A model generated the notes under the pieces. The model did not search any database and had not been told where the DNA came from. It saw only the letters and a list, made by a program, of their open reading frames with translations. From the NCBI GenBank assembly GCA_019055375.1, contig JAHQIW010000381.1, positions 1,087,815-1,151,814 on the forward strand: DNA of 64,000 nucleotides, written 5' to 3'. The translations under genes were made by a program, and so were the position numbers. Of the stretch, positions 37,001 through 48,600 are shown in pieces (the first letter of the stretch is position 1; the number at the start of each line of letters is the position of its first letter). Source of the stretch: Parelaphostrongylus tenuis (taxonomy: Eukaryota > Nematoda > Chromadorea > Rhabditida > Metastrongylidae).

Positions 37001-38004
37001 CAAATTGTGTAAGCCCAAGCATGTAAGCTATCGAACTTCTATCGTTTTTTTGCTACCTACTACTGCTGCTATTGTCGCTCTCACGTCGGCCAGGGGAGAT
37101 AAGTCCATGGACTTCTAGAATAACTACTCAGATAAGGGATCACGTAAAACATCGGCTACCATCGAGCTGGGTGGCTGGTCGTTGGAACCCCTGCAGTGCC
37201 ATCCTCACTGGTCATCGAAGTGAAATCTAGAATGCCGCATTCCTCTGATGTCATAATTCAAAGGTCTTACATAAGATCTTCATGGAGGATATATTTGAAC
37301 TGATTGCGGAGCAGAAGAATGCCTATGTTCACCAGAAAAACGGTGTTTAAACAAGACGATGGTCAACAAAATGAGGAAATTTTTTGGCTTGTGCCTCAAA
37401 ATGTCTATCGTCGCATTATTGCGCCGACAACTGCTACGGCAACATTCCCATAGCTGCGACGCTGTTGTGAAGGAGAACATACCTGACCGGCTGCAAAAAG
37501 AAACGAAAGGTGTGCCGTAAGAGATCCTACAGGAGAAACTGCGCTAGAATGAGTGGAGATCGAAGCACTACCAGAGTATTGTGATGGTGCTAAATTGGTT
37601 GGACGCGAGAGAGGTTCAATGCTTTACACAAAGCACTGTTCCAGAAATCCTATAACGGAAAGTTTGAAGTTGTTGGGAACTGCAATGTGAAGATGGGATT
37701 TGTGGATTTCTCCGACCACATGGTGTGATTGTTTGCGGAGTGCCAAAGTGTACTGCGCCTGCGAAGCACTAATTAAGTTCAATGCGTTAAGGAGGAGGTT
37801 AATATCAGATATCGAAGAGACACTCCTCCGTCGATAGAAAACTAATTTTTCTGAACGGCGTCACCACGACAAGGTGAGCGGTTTACTAAGTGCTATACAG
37901 CTGGCGGGTTGTGTAAAACCTCAATATGCTCAAAATTTTGTTAAAAACCATGTGGAAGGACAATCAGTGTAAAACCAGTTCTGATCATAATGCTACAATT
38001 TTGT
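34021..38004. other. No gene seen
   Basis: No ordered exons on either strand. A short plus-strand EVVGNCNVKMG string at about 37,670 faintly recalls a LINE endonuclease. Confidence 0.45.
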
Positions 38005-38808
38005 TCGGTAAGGCTACTCATTCCGAGGTAGGAGGGCTAGATGAGGCGTTTTCGTTAAGACTTCTAGAGAAAAGGTTTTGGATTCAGTGCGCATCCATCA
38101 TTCAGTAGCTTTGGTAGAAGTGTTAAGGTTGTTGAGTAGATATGGAAGAGATTTCACGTATTTCAAAGTCTGTTAGTTTTGTTATTTTCGCCACAACTGA
38201 TTTGGTTTCCATCGTCATTATAAGTCTGCTTACTTTCTTGAATACTCGAAGCTCGTCTTCACTAATGGTGATATTTTAGGTCTTGCTCTCCCCGACGTCC
38301 AGGTCGACGCCACAGGTCAAACCTTCTTCTCTGGTGCGCTGGATGGACGAAAGAAGGTGCCAGAGATCTTAACTTAAACGCCTAGTTTCCCCGACTTCCA
38401 GGTCAACGCCACAGGTCATGATGAGTCAGGTAGGTCAAATATTTGATCTTGAAACCGAGTAATTAAATAGTTATAGTTGTAATCACTTTTATCTTCAGTA
38501 AGGCGACTCATTCCGAGCAACTATTCCAAGCAAGGGGAGAGCAGGCGTTTCTGAAGAACTCTGGAGAAGGTTTTGGATTCAGTGCCCATCATTCGGCAAC
38601 TTTAGTAGAACTGATAAGGTTGTTGAATTTAACACGCATATGTTCTTAAATATGGAAGAGAAAACATGTCCTTTATTTTCGTTATCTTCGCGATAAAGAC
38701 CAATTCGGTTTCCATCGTCATTATAAGTCTGCTTACTTTCTCGAATACTGGGAAGCTCGTCTTCACTGATGGTGATATTTTAGATCTTGCTCCCCCCCCC
38801 CCCCCCCA
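38005..38808 (+). repeat. Diverged tandem duplication, period about 490-505 bp
   Basis: AAGGCTACTCATTCCGAG at 38,009 recurs at 38,499, and GGTTTCCATCGTCATTATAA at 38,204 recurs at 38,707, with TTTTGGATTCAGTGC in between in both. Two short copies of CCAGGTCGACGCCACAGGTC lie at 38,300 and 38,395. The array ends in a 16-base C run (38,792-38,807). No coding frame spans it. Confidence 0.65.
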
Positions 38809-39474
38809 ATTGATTGTTTATGCTACTAACTGTTGTTACTTTAGGAAGTGCTGAATGTTGACTATAAGGAGTGCGAACTGTTGATCGCTTTAGGATGTAC
38901 CATTCATCGATTGTCTCAATGAATATTGATTGTTGATTGTTAAAGTATAAACTTTATGCAAGAAGGGCGGAATGGTGCTCGATACCGACTTTCCATGGTG
39001 TTTTGTTGATGGTTGATGTTTGCTGTGTAAGTTGTTGAGTGTTGAATAAATGTCTTGAGTAGAACTTCAAAAACATCAATAAAATGTTTGAGAAATGTGG
39101 ATGAAGAAAAAGCATCATTTTCAAGGGACTACTCCACAATTCAATGAATGCGAACTCTTTAAAGCTTCACTCCGACACATACTCAAATGTCTTACATAAA
39201 GTTTCTTCTAATATATATACATTGTTGAAAATCTAGTTCTCGGATTCTAATTTTTTCAAGATTGTCAAAAGCAATGTGAATTAAAGAACTGGGAACGTGT
39301 CATTTTCTCAAGAATGCAGCTTTCGCATTGGGAGTGGGATTTTTCAGGACACGTGGGCGTACTCATTAAAATACGTTCATTAAGGTCCCTTCAGTAATGT
39401 TTTGGTTTTTCATGGTGATAAGTGATTCTAGGATTAAAAGTACAAGACACAGATGAGCCGGCTACATAATGAGA

Positions 39475-39660
39475 AAAGATTATAAGATGGGTGAAAAGGA
39501 CTGTGGAGGGGAGCAGACGTCCTCTTGTAAACGATGAGCGGACGTGTTTGTGGCTAACGTCAATCATTTGCATCCACAAATGTCAACGAGTTCAGAATCA
39601 CGGATTGGGCTTCATGTACGTCACTATGCTCGAAGTAGACTACCACTATGGACGATAGTT
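39475..39660 (+). mobile_element. Second fragment of the same LINE 3' region
   Basis: The bases from about 39,530 repeat with small changes the stretch at 31,010-31,140 (gatgagcggacgtgtttgtg and the following CATCTGCATCCACA-type sequence). It is a short 3' piece of the same LINE family. Confidence 0.6.
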
Positions 39661-40734
39661 GAGCGAGAGAGAAAGAGAGATGAGCAAAAACTATGCTAGA
39701 TTTGCACTTCCATTAAACATGAGCCATTCCAGCGAATAAGTAAATCAAAATTCCACCACATAAGTGCCAACAAATCCTCAGTAAAACTCAAATTACGGGC
39801 TAACTACTACAAAGCAAAACATTTTCTTCTTTCCATCAGCAGAATGAAGAAACGGAGGGTATTCCAGAAATCAAGCTTAGCATTGGAATCTGCTTTCTCA
39901 AGCCATCGCGTTATTGCAAAAACATAGATAAAGTGATAAAAATGCTCAATAACAGTAAAAAATAACAGTAAAAGTTCTTTGTGCAAAAGTTGTGGTTTTT
40001 TTTGCATAAATCATGAGGAGCTTTTTGATGTATGGGCGTCCTTTTGAACAAAATCTCCTTGACAGAAGTGTTCTTCAGTGATACTTCATCATATAGTATC
40101 GGTGATCTCCACTCAAAACCTTGATTTACTAAATAACTACCAGATTTCCGTTGGGACGTGCATCACTTCAACTTAGTCGATATGCTATGGCGAAAATCGG
40201 TGAGTTGAAAGCGATGTGCTACGTTCCGAATGTGTCGATATAGTGATGATTAGCACAGTTCGAACTAATACCACAAATAAGATGGGCTCAACGATAAAAA
40301 GAGGGTACGATAGATGGACGAAGCTATCCTTTTCGAAGAATTCAAGAAAATAGGTGGCGTATTTCTTTTTGCATGAGCAATGTGTATCACATCCATAGTT
40401 AATGTCTTCTTCCTGATCCTATTTTCACAACTCCCGTTCTCGCATGTACCACTCCCATAATTGGATAATTCTTTCATCAAAAATCACTAAGTGAATGGCG
40501 TACAGTTTCGTGAAACACTTCACGATAGATATCTCAAATCTCGTAGCAATCATGTGGTCACAAAGTGCTGAGTCGAAGTTAGTATCAAATATACAAGTTA
40601 TATGTGAAAATTAGCTGAGGAGAAGGGCAGATTTATGAAGTCTGAAATCGTTTTTTCACTGATAGTGCTTGAATATCCGTGGCCTAAAAATTCAAATGCG
40701 AAGACACTTCGAAAAGAACGGTATAACGTGTCTC
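39661..40734. other. No gene seen
   Basis: A/T-rich, no coherent coding or repeat structure. Confidence 0.45.
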
Positions 40735-40990
40735 AAAATACCAGCCGAAAGCAATCGAGTGCACGAAACTGCTCTCGAGTGATTTTCACTTGACAGCAGT
40801 GTAGTGTAAATCGTTCGCCGTCGGCTACTCTTAGTTTGGGGACTGGAGCACCCACCAGAGAGAGGATTGGCTAACGATACGAGGGTTCTGCCCGACTGAC
40901 GAGAGTGTCAAGGTCGAAACAAGTGTATCGGGATGTTCAAGAGCCCATCATCAGACCACATGACAAGTTGGCTCAGATAGCAATTATGAG
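40735..40990 (+). repeat. Near-full single unit of the same ribozyme repeat family
   Basis: Runs from the GAAAGCAATCGAGTG block through TTTGGGGACTGGAGCACCCA and the hammerhead at 40,890 to CACATGACAAGTTGGCTCAGA. Only one ribozyme is present. Confidence 0.65.
40890..40932 (+). ncRNA. Hammerhead ribozyme motif
   Basis: Stem I GCCCGA/TCGGGA (five of six pairs), core CTGACGA (40896-40902), GAAA (40916-40919), stem III ACA-AG-TGT, cleavage after A40927. Stem II is short and imperfect (GA...TC). It belongs to the same repeat family as the 42.7 kb pair. Confidence 0.65.
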
Positions 40991-42504
40991 ACAAATGCGA
41001 AGAGTTTTTCTATTGATAGTAGCCAATGATTAATTTTCGCGAGAAATTCGTGTGTTGTACGGAACCAATTTTCTATGTTTTCTCTTCATCTTGGAGATAT
41101 TTTGAAGCTATTTTCATTGTTGAGCATCATTTTAACGAAATGCATCTCTATTGGATTTGGGTGTAATCTAGTGGCTGAATTTGGTTTCCTTGGCTAGCTT
41201 CAAGTTTTCTTATGCAGTTTTGCGTATGAGAAAGTTATCACTAGAAAAAGCGAGTCTAAGACATTTCTGCCGCATTCGCTGTTGCCTCGAGTCTTCGCGT
41301 ATTGTTTGTTGAAAAAAAGGGAGAGACTTATCCTTTCTCATTAGTAATTAGTGCTTAGAATAGATAGACATCTTACATTGAGCGTTAAGCAGAAATGCAA
41401 ATGAAAGTGATGGAGTGAGGGAGCGACAACGCTGAGCGCTGGCGGTGCAATGGAAAAGTTGTCGAGAAAAAATCTGCTATGATTATATTTTAGTAAAGAA
41501 AATGCTATTGATAGAACGATAACGAGTAATTGACAAAAAGCGTTCGACGTTAATCCTAGCAATGGGTCTTGAATCCGACCACGTTTATGCATTGTTCAAG
41601 TCACTGAATGCTTATGTTCTCAATGCTTTTGGCTTCTTTTTTTTTTGTTGAAACGCACTCCATGAAAGGAATTTATTTATTGCGAAGGAATTGTGGATTG
41701 TCGCCAAGTAGAAAGCAGTGATACTTCCCAACAAGTAAATAAAGTAAGTAAATGAAGAATGAAGAAAGCAAGTGCACAGAAAAATATGGATGTGATGGCA
41801 ATTGTAGACTCAAACTTATTCTCACAGTTCTATTGTATTCCGGCCCATCATGAATTATCGGAGGCCAGCGACATCGAGTCTCACATAGGCGTGCGTTTTT
41901 GGCTTAAGCTCACAAAAATGCGGTGCGAAATCACGTGTAGCAGCGAGGCACTGATCTCTGCAACCTATTTTCGGATTTTCACATGGATTCATGACGCTGC
42001 GAGAGTTTTTACGCGCTAAGATTTCACTTTCCTATGCAAGGCTTGTTACTTCTAATTCAAAATCTACCCCTTCTGTGCCTGTAATCTGAATACTCCTAGT
42101 GCGATCTTCGATTTGAAAGTGCTTTCTTTTCGGATATAAGGAGGTCTGTCAGTTTTGACATTGTATTCGTATATGCACGCTTTACAAGAGAAGAGGTGAA
42201 TTGTTCCTAAAGTCATGCAGTCACCACCTCTACCGTTGGTCGTATCATGCAAATGTTCGTTTGGCAGAAACGGTCATAAAATCGTTTAACGTCGAAAGAC
42301 TCCATCACGTACGAGCACTACGTAGACGATCCAAGAACATTTGGGAACTCGTAAGATGGGCTACGATTTGTTTTAGCCACTTTAGGAGTAATAGGTATTT
42401 ATGAAATCAAGCTATTCTTTCTGTGGTTCCGCCTACATAACTGATGATAGGTATACTTGAACACTTGCAGACTTGAAGGACTGTAAAACAATAAAACAGT
42501 ATCT
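40991..42504. other. No gene seen
   Basis: Only short overlapping open frames on both strands. Confidence 0.45.
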
Positions 42505-42666
42505 TTCGTTTCGAGTGTTTTCTTAGGACCACAGCTCAATTATCAATATGCCAAATAATCATTTTTGAGCCACGCATGTCATGTAGTCTATAAGAAGGGT
42601 CGTTAACTCTTAGTTTGGGGACTGGAGCACCCACACAGGATTGGCAAAAGTCGAGAAAAGGTGGCT

Positions 42667-42709
42667 GCCCGACTGACGAGACTGCAAGGTCGAAACACGT
42701 GTATCGGAC
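42667..42709 (+). ncRNA. Hammerhead ribozyme motif, upstream copy of the tandem pair
   Basis: Stem I 5' strand GCCCGA (42667-42672), core CTGACGA (42673-42679), stem II GAC/GTC closed by a TGCAAG loop (42680-42691), GAAA (42692-42695), stem III ACA/TGT with a 2-nt loop, cleavage after A42703, and stem I 3' strand TCGGAC (one mismatch). All invariant core bases are present. The very short palindromic stem III is typical of Penelope/retrozyme hammerheads, which often act as dimers. Confidence 0.75.
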
Positions 42710-42994
42710 TCTATAAGTCAGCCAAATTTAACAGATCACATGACATGGGGGCTCAAAAATGATTCTTTGCATATTGAAATTTGAGCTGTGGTCTTAAGAA
42801 ATCACAGTATACTAGCCAAGAGCAATCGAGTGTACAACACTGCTTGTTCGGTGATGATTTTATCGAATATGGGGTGTAGAATGTTCGTTGTCGCTAACTG
42901 TTAATGTGGGCACTGGTGCACCCACAAAGGATTGGCAAAAGACGAGAAAGGGTAACTGCCCGGCTGACGAAACTGCAAAATCGAAACACGTGTA
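42704..42994 (+). mobile_element. 291-nt retrozyme-like unit bounded by two hammerhead motifs
   Basis: Two direct copies of a hammerhead-bearing sequence lie in tandem. The sequence before each ribozyme (about 42,610-42,666 and 42,890-42,957) is the same: a GGGNACTGG-GCACCCAC block, GGATTGGCAAAAG, then CGAGAAA. The predicted cleavage sites fall after 42,703 and 42,994, so cleavage of a transcript would free a 291-nt RNA. The unit contains the TTGAAATTTGAGCTGTGGTC arm and the GCCAAGAGCAATCGAG block found in other copies at 33.85 kb and 40.75 kb. Metazoan retrozymes have this tandem layout and size. The second ribozyme has a damaged stem II. Confidence 0.6.
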
Positions 42995-43000
42995 TCGGAC
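42958..43000 (+). ncRNA. Hammerhead ribozyme motif, downstream copy (stem II decayed)
   Basis: Core CTGACGA (42964-42970) and GAAA (42983-42986) are kept, with stem III ACA/TGT and stem I CCCGG/TCGG (a G-T wobble at the base). Stem II (AACTGCAAAATC) no longer pairs, so activity is doubtful. Confidence 0.55.
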
Positions 43001-44077
43001 TCTATAAAACAGTGAGTATTCGGAAGCAGCTGTTTACTGTGAGGTTGAATATTTATGCACCGAGTCGTATCTGCATTAGTTATGAGAGTGTTCGACTGAG
43101 AAGATTGCATATCAAATTGAATATTCCAGGCTCTGAACAAGAGAAGAGGCCGAAACGTTAGCCACCGAAACGAACTCTATTGTACTATTTTGTACGAAAT
43201 AAACTTGTTTTGACAATATCATGTTTGCTGAATAAAAGAGGTAAAGATTTATAAAACTTCGTGTTAATTCAAAATAAGGAGGGAATGTCAGTCATTCTAT
43301 TGCCGAGTTCCAAGGAGCAAAGAAGGAGCAAAGGTATTTCTGGCCAAAAAAGGCCGGTTGAAATTCAAAGGACAACTCAATTGTGTATAGACACTATAGC
43401 GTTCAAATGATCCGAGATGTCTTGAATACCAGTGTTACCAGTTTGAATAAAGCTTGTTTTACCAGTTTGTGTTCGGAACTGAAAATCCGTTCAACTCTAG
43501 ATATCTCTATCTACAACTTTATTTAGGCTAGATTTGATTACCCCATTGAGATGAAACTCTGATTTTTGTGTAGATGATGTCAAATACTTCCTTCACTTAT
43601 TTTGCACCATACTAGTAATTTTATCAAGTTAGTAATTTTTGATTGCATCCAGCTGGACAATATGGTGTAGCTGGACAATGTATCTTGAATTTATTAGAAA
43701 ACTACAGATCCTCTGGTTAACAAAAAATCATTGCTTGTTCTCGTGAAACAGCCTTCAATGTAAAATGTTGATGAGAACGTCGATTGTCGGTTTTTTTTAT
43801 GAACTAATACTAGAGATTTAGCATGTTAATAAAACCACATTTGTGTGCCGTGTGAAAAAACTAAACTACATCAGTGAAAAATGTCAATGTCCATTGATAC
43901 TGTGTATTTCCATGATAACTAAGTATTATTTTTGGTGACAGTACAAGTGCGGTCGCTTTCAGCTATACACTAATGCAAGCGTGTATGTCAGTATGTATCC
44001 TTGGAAGTGGCAAAAAAAAACTCCGTGAAAGAGGGTTCACCACATTAGGTCGATGAGCTGTCGAACGTTATGCTCAC

Positions 44078-47000
44078 CCATATACGAAGGTAGATCTCCA
44101 AATTGGAGAGCCTTTAAGAAAAGTAATATCAAAATTGCTACCATTAGAGGTAAAGAGTTGTTGAAGAAAACTTTTCGGCATGACGACGTTTATGTACGCG
44201 TACTGCCGTGGATTCTTTACTGATCTATGGGACATCCGGAATTTCAAAGCGTTCAAAATCACAAAGGCCACTATCATTTTTTCTAAACGAATACAAGCAC
44301 TCAGCTTGATACTATTTATCATCATGATCATCGTGGTGATCTACTACTGTCTAAGGCTGGCATAAGCTTCCTCTGAATGGAGCACAAATACTACAATCCC
44401 TACCAACATTCGTGCAACGATGCATTTAATAAATGGCATATAGACAACAGTATTTCCAGTTTCCGTAGGCCAGTCTGGATAGTTTTCCAGGGATCATAAA
44501 TAAAGGGAAAGAGGCGTTCTTTATATGGAAAGTTTACCGAAAGGATACTTCTGACGTTGCTCCGAACGGTAGGTATGATGACTTTAGGTCTCTCTATGCA
44601 AGTAACCGAGCCACTCACTTGCCAAATTATAAACCAAAAGTCAAACACGCTGTTCATACCGGACTCTTCACTCGCACGATATTAAGACCGCAAAAGAATG
44701 GTACAACACGTTGCGCATTGGTCTGGAATCTATCCGTAAAGCTTAAAGAGAATATTTATACCTCGATCAGTACTCTCTAAGGGGAAAAATGCGTTCAAGT
44801 TGCACCATAAACTGCAACGTAATAATCGGACAATTAGAGGTACGTTTCAAGAACAGTGGTGGATTGAGAAAATGTGAAAGTGACCAATGGCTTTAGCAAA
44901 ACGTTTATTTCATATGTCAGCTTTTCTTGTACTTCATCACGCTTCACTGGCACAACGAGAAAACCATTGCCATCAACTGCTTCGTAATCACCTTGAGTTG
45001 ACGGTTTGTACTTCCACCAAACAGTGCAGCAATGAACAGGTTATCCTTCACGTTTTGCTGTTTCCAAGTGCTTAGGCCGCCATTCAGCGAAACGAACTCC
45101 TCGTAAAGTCCTTTGTAGGCGTTGTCAATTGAGAACTCAGTTAAAAACCAGCAATTTGTCTGAAAAACTCTAAATTTATTTCTTGCGAACCTCTCTAGAA
45201 ACCTTGTGAGATGAATGTAGGACAAAATCTATGCTCACTAATAAATCAACGGAAAGCCACCCGCAAAGCCTAGTCGAGCTAACAAAGAAACTTAATGCTC
45301 TTTCTGCCCGCTTATTCCCTCTCTTCGCACTTTTTTCTTGCGCCTTACTTTACTTACTTTTACCACTCAATGGCTCGCAGAAAGAGTCACTTTCATGTCC
45401 AGAAAAGTTGTGTCTCCTTCTACATCACTTACTGCATATTCTATTTAAACTCCTTGCCACGATTTCGAATACACCAAATTAGCCTTTCTCGTGAAATCCC
45501 CTCAATTTTTAAATTTGAAAAAGAACCTAGCGAACGGCTCTGGGACGATGGAAGGAAAGCGAACGAAGTGAAGGTACAACAAAGAAAACTGAATGGTTCA
45601 TCATTTGCAAGCTATAGTCAGTGTCTCGCTTTGCACGTTGCAATGAAGTGCCGAAATTGAGATGAGTGAAATGGATACCTTTGATATTTTCTGAAGACTT
45701 CGTTCATGTAACAGACTTGTCAGCAATTCTGAGCGTTTGCTATTTCATGAGAGTATTAAAATGACTTTTATCCTACCGCAAAACACTTAAATACTCTCAT
45801 CCATGATAAGTGATTTCGAACAAAATCATGATTGCCGTTAACAAACTGATAGTAAACAAGTTTTGTAAAGTCGCTGATAACATTACTCATGTGAAGTGAT
45901 CTTTTCCCGGTTGTTATTTTATTGATGTAACTGAGTGTTGGCATCACGGTTAATTCACCACTCATCTAGATTTTACTTATTGATTACTCGAACCAACCAT
46001 GTAAAGTGATGCGTGTATAGCAGTGCTTACAGATGCTATCGAATGCACTCTGTATCGCTCTTTGATTCAATCCCGCGCTCCCGAAAACCGATTCCACCGT
46101 GCTTCTTGTGTCTGCAAATTGGTATCAGACCTGTCTGAGAAAATAAAACAATGAGTCAGGTCATTGGTAGGACCCGAAAGTCTTCGTAAGATCAAATTGT
46201 ACTACCTCATCTCCATCATGCTTTACAGATAAAAGGTAGCATTTAGCGTGAATAAATACTAAGCAATGCACTCGATTTCCCCAAGGATTGCAGGTTCTAA
46301 CGTTGGTTTTTCTCTATGCCATGCATTATGTAGGATAATTTTGAGTTGACCTCTAGACGATGTGCAATAATTCTCCCAGCTTGCATGACGCCTAGGCTTC
46401 CAAGGCGTCGATCCGTAGTTCCCGATATCGTTTAGTTTTCGGTTTTTCGTGCAACTCCACGATCCTCCAAGCTTTCCAAATGATAGTAGATTTGTATTGT
46501 GACAGTCATTCTCGATCTGTAAGTTGGTGAGAACTAGAGTGAGGCTCCTCAAACATTGTCGCTAATCAGTTGTAGTATATGGTGGTAATTGTACCCTATA
46601 CAGGACTTCAGAGTAAAGTCCCGTTATGAAGGCATGTCTATCGAGAACATTGGAAAGGAATTCGCGAATAAGTTTTTCTCGTCATCTTCGGAATGAAGCA
46701 GCTATTATAATTAGGCAGCAAAGGAATGGTAACACTGGTTTGTAATAAATGAGGTACCTGAGCACTACCTTTTTTCACTATATTTCTTTCAACAACTTAC
46801 TGCACAACTCGCAAGTCGGAAGGCGACTCGTCTACCGTAACAGCGGTTTATAATCTGTGCATGTTGACTTTTGTTATTAACTATGAAGCTTTCGGCTTTT
46901 TTTCCAGATATGAAATTCGTGGTCATATACCTAGTGCATCATTTCGATATGAGTGTCTTTACAAAAGCTAAGTACAGAAACAAGTAAATCCTAACCAAGT

Positions 47001-47552
47001 GCGGCTTTGGTTTTTGCGATAATTCAATTTAGAGATGAAATACTGAGAGTCGTGGCATCAGCTAGGAAAAATGTCAACATTATGATGCAGTCAACACAGT
47101 AGTAGCACACCGTTGAGAAATTCTTGCGTCCAACACTGACGGTAGAGACTGCGAAATCTTCAAAGCTATGAACAATTCTGATAAACGCGATAAAATCACA
47201 AAGTCTCTAACCGTGCTTCTTCATATAATTTCGTCGGTCTGTCACACCTAGATCGCGAGCAGGGAACGACTGTGAGCTATTAATTCACTCCTTCCTATTC
47301 TAGAGAGGGTAAAAGCTCTGTAACGTCTTCAGAACAAAAGTTTTTACCAAATGCAAGAAAGAGCTGAGGGTAATCCGCTTCTTTCCAGAGCTGAACGCCA
47401 CGAAATAGTATCGAAAGTCAAGTAACCAAAATAAACAAATTCATTACCTTTATACACATAATTTATGTAATAAAAACCATACATCGATATCATGCAATGA
47501 ACAGCTACAGGAATGTGCACAGGAGAAGAGGAAAGGATGAAAACGCCCAAAT
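44078..47552 (-). CDS. Possible unrecognised multi-exon gene (partial model)
   Basis: Several minus-strand segments look like real exons, but I cannot name the product. The best, 45159-44992, is flanked by TTTTTCAG and a GTGATT donor, is open in phase 0 at both ends (56 codons) and reads TNCWFLTEFSID...LSTWKQQNVKDNLFIAALF. Others are 47552-47448 (hydrophobic, MISMYGFYYINYVYK, acceptor GTGCAG, donor GTAATG), 45963 down to about 45770 (acceptor AAATCTAG), a short one ending at 44619 with a GTGAGT donor (NSVFDFWFIIWQ), and one ending at 44078 with a GTGAGC donor. The mix of hydrophobic and extracellular-looking blocks loosely recalls patched-related membrane proteins, but that is a guess. A decayed gene is equally possible. 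Confidence 0.3.
46030..46280 (+). repeat. Decayed family A SINE
   Basis: Weak box A/B remnants (TTTGATTCAATCCCGCGCT) and the GGTATCAGACCTGTCTGAGA tail block. Confidence 0.4.
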
Positions 47553-47584
47553 CTGCACAATATCCACTTCTTTCTAATTAGGAG

Positions 47585-48600
47585 GGAACAAATGAAAAAT
47601 TGATCTCATTCGCTGGAAAAGAACTTTTCCAAGAAGTCTTAGAAACCATTCGAGAGCTGAGGCTGGAGACTACAGCCCTATATCACCGGTTTTCAGAACA
47701 ACCGTTTTATAACGCTGTAGCATCCACATCAAAAATTATGTCTGACATCCGCCGTTCGTCTTCATTTTTATCACGCATATAATCACTGAAAACCGAAAAG
47801 CATATCAATGTGTGGGAAAATTTTCTTAGCATTCTAGTCAATCGTTCTATCAGGAGTTTCTTTCAAAGCGGAGAAAAAATTCCTAATTGAATAACAAAAT
47901 ATCGACCGTTTCGTCTTGCCCTGCCCCTGCCACGCCCCCAGCCACGGCCCTCGCCTTGTTGAATAGCCGGTAAACAACTTTGCTAAGAATGTAAAACTCG
48001 ATTTTATTTTCTCTGCTAAACCGTAATTCCAGAAAATAAGCACATCGCTAAATTAGGAAACATTACGTTATCAGATGATCATCAATTGTTTTAAGAAAGA
48101 GCTGTGTCCGGCTACGTCAAAGCACAAATCAAGAGACCGGAGGAGATCAAAAGATCAGAGAGCTGTCTGAGAAGCAAACACATTTTTGAGTTCTTTGAAG
48201 CTTGTGCTCTAGTTTGAGTACTAGCACTTTGAGGAAGAAGTTTTGCCTAGCGAAATATAAGCGAGATAAGAGAAAAAAAAACACAAGTTTCAATGAAACA
48301 TGGTTTTATTCTGAATGTTACAGCGTTATAATGAGAATCGGAAACGATTACGCTGTCGAACGATTACTGATAGTCCAAAGAAACAGTTCTGTCCGACGAG
48401 AAATATGCGTGTCTGAAGCCAAGAAATCTCCTCCTCTAGCACCGTAAAAAAAAGTTTTTTTTTCGAAAACCGGCGACGTGGGGCTGTAGGCTCAAGTCTC
48501 AGCTTTCCATAAGTTATCAACACTCCTCTGAAAAGCTTCTCTCGAGCGAATGAATCTCGGTTTTTCAATAGTTTGCTCCTAATCAGAAAGAACCATATAT
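47585..48600. repeat. Large foldback element, copy 1
   Basis: The left arm (GATCTCATTCGCTGG, TTTTATAACGCTGTAGCATC) returns inverted at 48,290-48,580 (GTTACAGCGTTATAATGAGA, CGAGCGAATGAATCTCG). The centre holds a GC-rich TGCCCCTGCC segment and TAGCCGGTAAACAAC. No transposase was seen. Confidence 0.6.

Larger units (their letters stand above)
42505..43030 (+). repeat. Tandem one-and-a-half-unit copy of the ribozyme repeat family
   Basis: Begins TTTCGAGTGTTTTCTTAGGA, holds two hammerheads 291 nt apart, and ends shortly after the second TATCGGACTCTATAA. An internal inverted arm (ATTGAAATTTGAGCTGTGGT) matches the start in reverse. Confidence 0.7.

Noticed and set aside
37660..37730. EVVGNCNVKMG, like the GDFNAKIG motif of LINE endonucleases
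   Set aside because: The conserved Asp of GDFN is missing and neither flank continues the match.
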